This document shows, piece by piece, positions 56,770 through 64,000 of a stretch of DNA of 64,000 nucleotides. The stretch is from contig JBAZBJ010000001.1 in NCBI GenBank assembly GCA_041671525.1, positions 66,356 to 130,355 on the forward strand. Direction: 5' to 3'. The DNA is from UBA11098 sp041671525 (GTDB lineage: Bacteria > Patescibacteriota > Minisyncoccia > Moranbacterales > UBA2206). A program made the translations under genes and the position numbers. How positions within the stretch are numbered: the stretch's first letter is position 1; every line of letters begins with the position of its first letter. The notes beneath the pieces are model-generated. The model worked only from the letters and a program-made list of their open reading frames with translations. It was not told where the DNA came from and ran no database searches.

Positions 56770-59341
56770 AAAAAATATAATCGCGCAAATGTTTGATGTG
56801 CGTCCCGTGGATCAGGACGGAATTTTTGATTTGGAAAAAATCCGGTCTGCGGAAAAAATCATAAAGATTGTACCGCGAGGAAATTTGAACAAGACTGAGG
56901 AGCGATTCGGTGAAATTTTTTCCGATATCAAGCACCCGGACGTGTTCACGGATGAAGTGCGGCGGTTTCAAAAAATTGTTGCGGCAGAAAAAAAACAGAT
57001 TCAGACGAAAATTCCGATCGTCGTCGCGGCGGATTCTGGCATTCAGATCAATACCAAGATGATAGAGCCGCGAATCGCGCGGCCGAGATTTGTGCCGGAC
57101 GAAGTAAGAGTGGAATTGCGACCGATCCGGGCGGTGATGCCGCCGATCAGTCGACCAACGGAAAAAATTGTGCAGCAAGCTCCGGCAATAAATAGGTCAA
57201 TCAAGACCAATTTTTCCCGGCCAAGTTATTTTGATGAAATCCAGAAAACCTACGCTGCGCCGCCGCCAAAAGACCGGTGGTTCAGAAAATTACGACAGGA
57301 ATTTAGTGCGCTTCGCGAAAAAGTTGCCGAAAAGCACGCCTTTGTGCAGCAAGGCCGCCGGAAATTTGCTTTTTCCTTCGCGACCGTGGCCGTCGTCATT
57401 TTTTGTGTAATTTTTGGCACGGGTTTTGCGAAAAAAGGCTTACAGGTCAAGGGTCTGGTTTTGGGTAACGGGCAAGGCGCCTATGTCGATCTGGTGCAGG
57501 CCAAGGAGGAAATTATGCAGAAAAATTTTGAGAGTTCAGAAATGAAATTCAATGATGCCTATGACCGCTTTGATAAAATATCGCAGGATCTAAACAGTCT
57601 AGGCGGAGCGTTGATTGAGGCGAGTCGCTTTGTGCCGTATGCCTCCAGGCTTTCGACCGGCGCGGCGCTGGCACAGGCCGGGAAGGATGCTTCTCGCATT
57701 GGTGTGTTGGCCGGAAAAATAATGCAGAGCATGGACAGTGTAAAAAATCCGCTGGACAACTCTCAGATTGAGACCGGCCAGGCTGATTCTGTTTCGTTGC
57801 TAAAAATATTCCAGGATACGACGCAGAACGCTAAAGAAATTCAAACGTTGCTTCTGGACGCGCAAGAGAATATTGATAAAATAAATGTGGATGATTTGCC
57901 GGCGGCACAAAGAGCGCAATTTGTGACGATCAAAAATCAGTTGCCGGAGGTGAATAAATTTTTGACGGCTATCATTGGCAATAGTCATATTTTTACCGAT
58001 GTCCTGGGTGGCAACGGTCCGCGGAAATATTTGTTCCTCTTCCAAAACAATCAAGAGATGCGCGCCACCGGTGGTTTTATCGGCACCTATGGTGTGCTGG
58101 ATATTTTCAACGGCCGGATCAATAAATTTTTTATTGATGGCATTTTCAATCCGGACGGGCAGCTGCGGGAAAAGGTGGTGCCGCCGGAGCCGATCCAAAA
58201 AATTAGCGCGGCTTGGAGCTTGCATGACAGCAACTGGTTCCCGAATTTTCCAGTCTCAGCAGAGAAAGCCACTTGGTTTTATGAAAAGACCGGGGGGCCG
58301 ACGGTAGACGGCGTGATCACGATGACGCCGGCGGTGATGCAAAAACTTTTGGCCGTGACCGGGCCGATCGATCTGCCGGATTACGGCGTGACAGTGGACA
58401 AGGATAATTTTGTGGAAAAGGTGCAACAAGAAGTGGAAGTCGATTATGACAAGGAACTCAATCAGCCCAAGAAAATTTTGGCTGATCTGGCGCCCAAAAT
58501 TTTGGACAGGATTTTCAATGCCAGAAGTTTTTCGGATATCGCCCGAACGCTGAATATTTTGAACGAAAGTCTCAATGAAAAACAAATTTTGATCTATTCC
58601 AAAAATTTTGAAATTGAAAAGGAGTTATCAAATTTGGGCTGGTCCGGCGAAGTTCTAAATACGCAGAAGGATTATCTGAGTGTCATTAACACTAATATCA
58701 ACGGTTTCAAGACGGACGGCATGATTGAGGAAAAAATTGAGCATCAAGCTGAGATTCAGGCTGATGGCTCGGTGATTGACACCGTGACCGTGACTAGGCA
58801 CCATAAGGGAGGTAACGAGGCCTATGAATTCTGGAATAAGGTCAATGCCGATTATATGCGCGTGTATGTGCCCAAAGGTTCGCAACTGCTGAGCACGGAG
58901 GGTCAGACGCGTGAATTTGTCACACCGCCTCTGGACTACGGGGCGCTGAACTTCAAGCGCGACGCGCAAGTGCAGATGGAAAAAGAGGCGATGAAAATTG
59001 ACGAGGCGAGCGGCACAACCATTTATGATGATGGTGAGAAAACCGTGTTTGCCAATTGGGTCTATGTCAGTCCGCAAGAGACGGTCACCGTCAAATATAA
59101 ATACGTGCTGCCCTTCAAGGTGGATTTAAGTCGGAAAAACAATCCGGTGGACACCTATTCTTTGCTGGCGCAGAAACAATCCGGCAGCGTCGGCAGTCAA
59201 TTCATTTCGCAGATCAAATATCCGGATGAGTTTAAAATAAATTGGAAATATCCGGATGGCGCCACAACCAATGGCAATAATTTGAAATTAGAGACTGATT
59301 TGAGGACGGATAAATTTGTGGGCGTGGCCTTCACGAAGTAA
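56753..59341 (+). CDS. DUF4012-family large surface protein
   Basis: An 862-residue protein from ATG 56753. The first 180 residues are cytoplasmic and basic, a single membrane helix follows near residues 206-226 (FSFATVAVVIFCVIFGTGF, parts), and the rest is outside. The DUF4012 core includes RKYLFLFQNNQEMRATGGFIGTYGVL (parts) and ISAAWSLHDSNWFPNFPVSAEKATWFY (parts). Proteins of this family are common in CPR and Actinobacteria surface-polymer loci and have recently been linked to wall glycan attachment by resemblance to LytR/CpsA, though I cannot confirm this here. It ends 10 bases before murJ. Confidence 0.85.
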   Translation: MQNKNRKNIIAQMFDVRPVDQDGIFDLEKIRSAEKIIKIVPRGNLNKTEERFGEIFSDIKHPDVFTDEVRRFQKIVAAEKKQIQTKIPIVVAADSGIQINTKMIEPRIARPRFVPDEVRVELRPIRAVMPPISRPTEKIVQQAPAINRSIKTNFSRPSYFDEIQKTYAAPPPKDRWFRKLRQEFSALREKVAEKHAFVQQGRRKFAFSFATVAVVIFCVIFGTGFAKKGLQVKGLVLGNGQGAYVDLVQAKEEIMQKNFESSEMKFNDAYDRFDKISQDLNSLGGALIEASRFVPYASRLSTGAALAQAGKDASRIGVLAGKIMQSMDSVKNPLDNSQIETGQADSVSLLKIFQDTTQNAKEIQTLLLDAQENIDKINVDDLPAAQRAQFVTIKNQLPEVNKFLTAIIGNSHIFTDVLGGNGPRKYLFLFQNNQEMRATGGFIGTYGVLDIFNGRINKFFIDGIFNPDGQLREKVVPPEPIQKISAAWSLHDSNWFPNFPVSAEKATWFYEKTGGPTVDGVITMTPAVMQKLLAVTGPIDLPDYGVTVDKDNFVEKVQQEVEVDYDKELNQPKKILADLAPKILDRIFNARSFSDIARTLNILNESLNEKQILIYSKNFEIEKELSNLGWSGEVLNTQKDYLSVINTNINGFKTDGMIEEKIEHQAEIQADGSVIDTVTVTRHHKGGNEAYEFWNKVNADYMRVYVPKGSQLLSTEGQTREFVTPPLDYGALNFKRDAQVQMEKEAMKIDEASGTTIYDDGEKTVFANWVYVSPQETVTVKYKYVLPFKVDLSRKNNPVDTYSLLAQKQSGSVGSQFISQIKYPDEFKINWKYPDGATTNGNNLKLETDLRTDKFVGVAFTK

Positions 59342-59351
59342 AAACATTTGT

Positions 59352-60998
59352 ATGATCAAAACACTTTTCAATAATCGTCTTTTAAATTCCCGACCATCTG
59401 AATCGGTGATCGCTTCGGCCTTTATCATCACGGTGGCCGGCGTCATCGGCAACGTGCTGGGACTTTTTCGGGATCGCATGCTGGCTTCGAATTTTGGTGC
59501 CGGCGACACACTGGACGTCTATTATGCCGCCTTTCGTATTCCGGATCTGATTTACAATCTCTTGATTCTAGGCGCTCTGTCGGCGGCCTTCATCCCGGTT
59601 TTTACGGGACTCATTAGCAAGGAAAAAGAAGCGGAGGCCTGGAAAATGGCCAGCGGGATTTTGAATCTGGCGTTGGTGAGTATCATTGTTTGTTCCGCGC
59701 TGCTTGCGTTGTTCGCGCCGCTGCTCATGCAGCTCATCACCCCGGGTTTTCCGCCGGAAAAGATGGCGGCGGCCGTCAGCTTCACGCGGGTCATGTTTTT
59801 GAGTCCGCTTTTTTTGGGCATCAGTGGAATTTTTGGCGGTATTCTGACTTCGCTCAAGCGCTTTTTGGTTTATTCGATCGCGCCGCTACTGTATAATATC
59901 GGCATCATTATTGGCATCCTGTTTTTGGTGAAAATTTTTGGGCCGATCGGATTGGCTTGGGGCGTGGTGCTGGGGGCATTCCTCCATCTGCTGTTCCAAT
60001 ATGTGGCCGCCAAAAATTTGGGCTATGCTCATCAATGGAGCCTGTTCAAAACCTTGAAAAATCCGGATGTGCGTAAAGTTTTGACGTTGATGTTGCCGCG
60101 TATGACCGGGATCGCGGTCAACCAATTTAACCTGATGATCATCACGATCTTCGCTTCGACGCTCGCGGCCGGCAGTCTGGCGGTGTTCAATTTTTCGCAA
60201 AATTTGCAGAGCCTGCCACTGAGCCTGTTTGGCATTTCCTTCGCTATCGCGGTTTTTCCGGTACTGTCGACTTTCGCGGCGCGCGGGGAAGACGATAATT
60301 TTGTACACGCTTTTTCGGAAACCTTCCGGCAGATTTTGTTTTTTGTGATTCCACTCTCCGTTTTGATGATCGTTCTGCGGGCGCAGATCGTGCGGGTGGT
60401 GTTGGGGGCGGGGAAGTTTGATTGGACTGACACGATTTTGACCTTCCAGTGCATGGGAATTTTCGCCCTAAGCCTTTTTGCCCAAAGCACCGTGCAGCTC
60501 CTGGCACGGTCATTTTATGCCCTCCAGGACACCAAGACGCCCTTTTATGTCGCCCTCGCGACGGAAGCGGTCAATATTTTGGCCGTCATTCTGCTCATCG
60601 GCAAATTGCAGGTTATGGGCTTGGCCATTGCGTTTTCGCTGTCGAGCGTCGTGCAGATGTTTCTTTTGCTCTTCATCCTACGCACGCGCTTTGAGGATCT
60701 GGATGACAAAACCATCATCAAATCCACAATCAAAATCGCCGCCGCCTCTTTTGCGGCCGGTGCCGGTATCCAGCTCACCAAATATGTCGTCTCCTTCTTC
60801 CTTGATTTGGATTACTTCGCGGGCGTTTTCGCGCAACTGATCATCTCATCTCTGGTCGGCCTGGTAATTTTTCTGCTGGCCTGTCATTTGATGCAACTGG
60901 AAGAATTCGTCCGTTTCAAAAATTCCCTCACCAAAAAACTCTTCCGCAGCAAACAAGCGGTCATCACCGAAAGCACGGACGAGGTGAGTGGGATGTAG
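59352..60998 (+). CDS. murJ: Lipid II flippase MurJ (MviN)
   Basis: A 548-residue protein with 13-14 membrane helices. MurJ features: ASAFIITVAGVIGNVLGLFRDRMLASNFGAGDTLDVYYAAFRIPDLIYNLLILGALSAAFIPVF (parts: GLFRDRMLA, GDTLDVYYAAFRIPD, LGALSAAFIPVF), LSPLFLGISGIFGGIL, and FALSLFAQSTVQLLARSFYALQDT near the C-terminus. It flips lipid-linked murein precursor, or in this locus possibly a polysaccharide unit. ATG 59352 is preferred over the upstream in-frame start inside the DUF4012 gene. Confidence 0.93.
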   Translation: MIKTLFNNRLLNSRPSESVIASAFIITVAGVIGNVLGLFRDRMLASNFGAGDTLDVYYAAFRIPDLIYNLLILGALSAAFIPVFTGLISKEKEAEAWKMASGILNLALVSIIVCSALLALFAPLLMQLITPGFPPEKMAAAVSFTRVMFLSPLFLGISGIFGGILTSLKRFLVYSIAPLLYNIGIIIGILFLVKIFGPIGLAWGVVLGAFLHLLFQYVAAKNLGYAHQWSLFKTLKNPDVRKVLTLMLPRMTGIAVNQFNLMIITIFASTLAAGSLAVFNFSQNLQSLPLSLFGISFAIAVFPVLSTFAARGEDDNFVHAFSETFRQILFFVIPLSVLMIVLRAQIVRVVLGAGKFDWTDTILTFQCMGIFALSLFAQSTVQLLARSFYALQDTKTPFYVALATEAVNILAVILLIGKLQVMGLAIAFSLSSVVQMFLLLFILRTRFEDLDDKTIIKSTIKIAAASFAAGAGIQLTKYVVSFFLDLDYFAGVFAQLIISSLVGLVIFLLACHLMQLEEFVRFKNSLTKKLFRSKQAVITESTDEVSGM

Positions 60999-61029
60999 CG
61001 CCCCTTAACTAATAATTAATTTTACAAAA

Positions 61030-61206
61030 ATGCTCACAGTGTTAATCGGATTATTTTTGGTGGCAACTGTTATATTGCTGATTGTTGGAAAAAGCAAAAA
61101 TAATAAGTCGCTTATTGCCGCAGGTATTGTGTGTGGTATTATTACAGTTATTCTTACTAGTTTCGTAATGTATATGTTAGCATTTCCGGTTGATTCAAGT
61201 GTGTAA
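61030..61206 (+). CDS. Small hypothetical membrane protein
   Basis: 58 residues with two membrane helices (residues 2-20 and 28-52) joined by a short KSKNNKSL loop. Starts 32 bases after murJ with no clear ribosome binding site. Function unknown. Confidence 0.5.
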   Translation: MLTVLIGLFLVATVILLIVGKSKNNKSLIAAGIVCGIITVILTSFVMYMLAFPVDSSV

Positions 61207-61311
61207 TACTAGGCGAGTGCGAAACATTGTTGAGCATCGAATATGCGGCTAGACGCCCAAACCCCCGAGGCAGTGGCATCGCATAGCTGCGCATTGTGAC
61301 GAAATGTCTTG

Positions 61312-61334
61312 CTTTCCTTATAGGAAGTTTTTTT
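61312..61334 (+). terminator. Possible terminator upstream of the homing endonuclease gene
   Basis: CTTTCCT-TAT-AGGAAG followed by a run of seven T. Confidence 0.5.
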
Positions 61335-61355
61335 ATTTAATATAAATTTGTATCA

Positions 61356-61384
61356 TTGCACAATTTGAAGTTTTGGCTTATAAT
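61356..61384 (+). promoter_or_regulatory. Promoter of the homing endonuclease-like gene
   Basis: TTGCAC (61356-61361), 17-base spacer, TATAAT (61379-61384). The start site would be at or next to ATG 61391, so the message is probably leaderless. Confidence 0.7.
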
Positions 61385-61390
61385 TAAGGC

Positions 61391-62221
61391 ATGGGAAAAA
61401 TATTAATTCCAAAAAAAGATCTAGAGAGACTTTATCATAAGGAAAAAAAGTCCAAATATAAAATCGCTGCGATTTATAATTGTACCTGCGGAACTGTGTT
61501 AAGCAGGATGCGAGAGTATAGCATGGAGTCCCTATCACGGTCAGTTATTCAAAGCACATACAAGAAAAGTGACTTCAAGGGTGACAAATGTGAAAAAGCC
61601 TATATAATAGGGTTTAGGCTTGGTGATTTGAATGTTTACAAAACTACTGAAAAATCGGAAGTAATTGTGGTGCGTTGCCACACAACCTGCGTGGAGCAGG
61701 TCGATGTAATGAAAAAAATGTTTGGCAGATATGGGCAGGTTTCCGCCAGAGTTGGAAAAGATGGATCCCATACCGTAAATTCTTTTTTGAATGAGAGTTT
61801 CGATTTTTTGATAAAAAAAGAGGATAAGGTGGAGGGATGGATCACGGAAAGTAACGAGTATTCGAATTATTTTGCAGCCGGATATATTGACGCGGAGGCG
61901 AATGTCGGAGTCTATGATGGTCGCGCCAGATTTAAAATTGATACATATGATAAGAATATCATTTTTTGGTTCTACAATTGGCTTTTAAAAAATAACGTTA
62001 ATTGTCCAGCGCCAAGAAAAATTGGCAGTAAAAATCAGATTTACGATAAAATTAAAAACTATAAATATAACAAGGACTTGTGGAGAGTGCGTGTTAGTGA
62101 ACAAAAAGCACTAAAAATATTGTTCGACATTTTGCTCCCAATTCTGAAACATAAAACAAGAAAAAAACATGTGGTTAAGTGTATAAAAAATTTAGATGAC
62201 AGACGAAGCAAAAAATTATAG
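61391..62221 (+). CDS. LAGLIDADG homing endonuclease-like protein
   Basis: A 276-residue free-standing protein. Two LAGLIDADG-type helices are visible: AYIIGFRLGDLNV (about residue 70) and YFAAGYIDAEANVGVY (about residue 158). A short helix-turn-helix-like N-terminus (KSKYKIAAIYNCTCGTVLSRM) precedes them. Such enzymes cut long DNA sites or act as maturases. The last 26 bases overlap lepA, and it has its own promoter. No intron or intein is evident in lepA, so it is a stand-alone or recently captured gene. One acidic residue is replaced in the first motif, so activity is uncertain. Confidence 0.8.
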   Translation: MGKILIPKKDLERLYHKEKKSKYKIAAIYNCTCGTVLSRMREYSMESLSRSVIQSTYKKSDFKGDKCEKAYIIGFRLGDLNVYKTTEKSEVIVVRCHTTCVEQVDVMKKMFGRYGQVSARVGKDGSHTVNSFLNESFDFLIKKEDKVEGWITESNEYSNYFAAGYIDAEANVGVYDGRARFKIDTYDKNIIFWFYNWLLKNNVNCPAPRKIGSKNQIYDKIKNYKYNKDLWRVRVSEQKALKILFDILLPILKHKTRKKHVVKCIKNLDDRRSKKL

Positions 62222-64000
62222 GAACTTTGCAATTTTGGCGCACATCGACCACGGGAAATCAACTCTCGCTGACCGGCTTTTGGAGGTGACCAAGACGGTG
62301 GAGATGCGCAAAATGAAGGAGCAGCTCTTGGATCAGATGGATTTGGAGCGGGAACGCGGCATCACCATCAAGCTGCAACCGGTGCGGATGAACTATGAGC
62401 AGAACGGCGAGAAATATATTCTGAATCTGATTGACACGCCCGGTCACGTGGATTTTCACTATGAAGTTTCGCGGTCGTTGGCGGCGGTGGAAGGCGCAGT
62501 ATTACTCGTGGACGCGACCAAGGGTGTGCAAGCGCAGACGTTGTCGAATTTGTATTTTGCCATTGAGCAAAATTTGGAAATCATTCCTGCCGTCAACAAA
62601 ATTGATCTGCCCAACGCCGACGTAGCCAAAACCAAAAAAGAAATTATGCACATTTTGGGCTGCGCGGAAGAGGAAATTTTGGAAGTGTCTGGCAAAAGTG
62701 GAATGGGCGTGCCGAAACTTTTGGAACGGATTGTCAAAATGATTCCCAGTCCGCGCGGTGAGTTGCAAAAACCTTTGCGCGCGCTGATTTTCGATTCCAA
62801 ATATGACATTTACAAAGGTGTGGTGGCGTATGTGCGCATTGTGGACGGCGAAGTGAAACGCGGCGACAAGCTGGCGATGATGGCGGTCGGCGCGGAAAGT
62901 GACGTGGTGGAAGTCGGTTTTTTCAAGCCGGATTTGCAACCGACCGACAAGTTGGTGGCCGGCGACATCGGCTACATCGCGACCGGCTTCAAGACCGTGA
63001 GTGATTGTCGAGTGGGTGACACGGTCACGTTGTCTGGTTTCAAGGCGGAGGTGCAAAGTTTGCCGGGCTACAAAGAAGTGACTCCGATGGTCTACGCCTC
63101 TTTTTATCCACTGGAAGGTGATGATTACAATTTGATGCGCGACGCCTTGGACAAGCTGAAAATGAACGACGCGGCTTTTGCCTTCGAGCCGGAAAGTAAC
63201 CTGGCGTTGGGACGTGGTTTCCGTTGTGGCTTTTTGGGGATGCTGCATTTGGAAATTATCCAATCCCGTCTGGAACGCGAATTTCAAATCAGTCCAACCA
63301 TCACGACTCCGAGCGTCGTGTATGAAATTCAGTTGCGCGGCAAAGGCGACGCCGAAGAGCGATTGAAAATCTATTCGGCCACGGAGATGCCGGATCCGGC
63401 CAACATTGAGAAAATTTTTGAGCCGTACGTGAAACTCGACATCATTTCGCCGAGCGTCTATCTGGGCAACATTATGGATGTCATGCAAAACACCCGAGCG
63501 CAATATCTGAATACGGAATATATCGACGCGGAACGTATGGTTATGACCTTTGATTGTCCACTGACGGATGTGATTACTAATATGCATGACGACATCAAAA
63601 GCGCGTCGTCCGGCTATGCTTCTATGAATTATGTGGTGACGGAATATAAGCCCTATGACTTGGTGAAATTGGATATTTTGGTGGCGGATGAAAAAGTGGA
63701 GGCTTTTTCGCGCATCGTGCCCAAGGAATGGGCGTTTGCCGAAGGCAAGCGCGTGGTGGAAAAACTGAAAAATTCGCTGCCGAAACAAAATTTCCAAATT
63801 GCCTTGCAAGCCGCCATCGGCGGCAAGGTCATCGCGCGCGAAACCATCAAAGCTTTCCGCAAGGACGTGACGGTGGGACTCTATGGCGGGGACGTGACGC
63901 GCAAACGCAAATTGCTGGAAAAACAGAAAAAGGGCAAGAAAAAGATGAAAAACATCGGCAAAGTTTCTATTCCCTCCGAAGCCTTTTTGAATGTTTTGAA
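62196..64000 (+). CDS. lepA: Elongation factor 4 (LepA), 3' end outside the window
   Basis: Open from ATG 62196 to the window end, 601 codons. GTPase motifs: AHIDHGKST (G1), RGITIKLQ (G2), DTPGHVDF (G3), NKID (G4), SGKSG (G5). Then domain II, and the LepA-specific end with FRKDVTVGLYGGD, RKRKLLEKQKKGKKKMK and SIPSEAFLNVL (parts). Normal LepA has about 600 residues, so only a few residues are missing. It is a ribosome-associated GTPase that can move ribosomes backwards. It overlaps the homing endonuclease-like gene by 26 bases. Confidence 0.96.
   Translation, partial: MTDEAKNYRNFAILAHIDHGKSTLADRLLEVTKTVEMRKMKEQLLDQMDLERERGITIKLQPVRMNYEQNGEKYILNLIDTPGHVDFHYEVSRSLAAVEGAVLLVDATKGVQAQTLSNLYFAIEQNLEIIPAVNKIDLPNADVAKTKKEIMHILGCAEEEILEVSGKSGMGVPKLLERIVKMIPSPRGELQKPLRALIFDSKYDIYKGVVAYVRIVDGEVKRGDKLAMMAVGAESDVVEVGFFKPDLQPTDKLVAGDIGYIATGFKTVSDCRVGDTVTLSGFKAEVQSLPGYKEVTPMVYASFYPLEGDDYNLMRDALDKLKMNDAAFAFEPESNLALGRGFRCGFLGMLHLEIIQSRLEREFQISPTITTPSVVYEIQLRGKGDAEERLKIYSATEMPDPANIEKIFEPYVKLDIISPSVYLGNIMDVMQNTRAQYLNTEYIDAERMVMTFDCPLTDVITNMHDDIKSASSGYASMNYVVTEYKPYDLVKLDILVADEKVEAFSRIVPKEWAFAEGKRVVEKLKNSLPKQNFQIALQAAIGGKVIARETIKAFRKDVTVGLYGGDVTRKRKLLEKQKKGKKKMKNIGKVSIPSEAFLNVL

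Noticed and set aside
62502..63809. 435-residue antisense frame
   Set aside because: Opposite strand of lepA, whose GTPase motifs are complete; composition is a shadow effect.
1..64000. Recoded TGA (code 25) as in Gracilibacteria
   Set aside because: Many genes end in TGA at family-typical lengths, for example both DGR targets, and none shows in-frame TGA at conserved positions.

Overview
The window reads as a chromosome fragment of a Candidate Phyla Radiation bacterium (Patescibacteria, most likely a Parcubacteria-type lineage). The inference rests on a single-chain PheS fused to an FDX-ACB domain with a separate tRNA-binding protein, a large DUF4012 surface protein next to MurJ and GT4 glycosyltransferases, many small membrane proteins of unknown function, A/T-rich palindromic intergenic repeats, and weak ribosome binding sites on most genes. 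TGA is used as an ordinary stop, so this is not one of the recoded CPR lineages. No lineage marker such as 16S rRNA is present.

Layout. 1-611: two small membrane proteins. 880-8653: a diversity-generating retroelement (DGR) built around a MoxR/VWA pair. It comprises a VWA protein with an N-terminal HExxH domain, a stand-alone variable protein (VR1), a small unknown protein, an AAA+ ATPase whose C-terminus is the second variable protein (VR2), the template repeat (TR), an Avd-like accessory gene on the opposite strand, and the reverse transcriptase. TR and both VRs are 126 bp and differ almost only where TR has adenine. 8894-9805: a tyrosine recombinase. 9891-12760: two secreted proteins and MltG. 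12786-14238: an AbiE-type toxin-antitoxin pair with its own promoter and operator-like palindrome; the toxin gene looks frame-shifted near its start. 14242-15731: three small genes including a methyltransferase. 15782-19580: a cassette with clear promoters, strong GGAGG ribosome binding sites and terminators, ending in a radical SAM enzyme and a TrpF-like TIM barrel. 19600-37568: a structured leader RNA and a short-tailed-phage structural and lysis module, without any terminase gene. 37888-39395: a second tyrosine recombinase and a small HTH protein.

From about 39700 to the end lies ordinary housekeeping DNA, richer in G+C by eye: NUDIX hydrolase, SecD/SecF, a GGDEF protein, TyrS, three tiny genes with strong ribosome binding sites, the PheRS pieces, ValS, RNase P RNA, a polysaccharide locus (polyprenyl-phosphate sugar transferase, three GT4 enzymes, a Wzz-like protein, DUF4012, MurJ), a LAGLIDADG homing endonuclease-like gene, and LepA, which runs off the end.

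How the genes work together. The best candidate for a new system is 880-8653: the retroelement appears to rewrite the C-terminal C-type-lectin-like tail of a MoxR-type ATPase and of a detached copy of the same recognition module, next to a VWA/metallopeptidase-like partner. My reading is an intracellular recognition or conflict machine with a diversifiable sensor; this is inference. The phage region has portal, scaffold, capsid, adaptor, tail, ejection and lysis functions, but DNA-packaging genes are not in the window, so it is either partial or depends on genes elsewhere.
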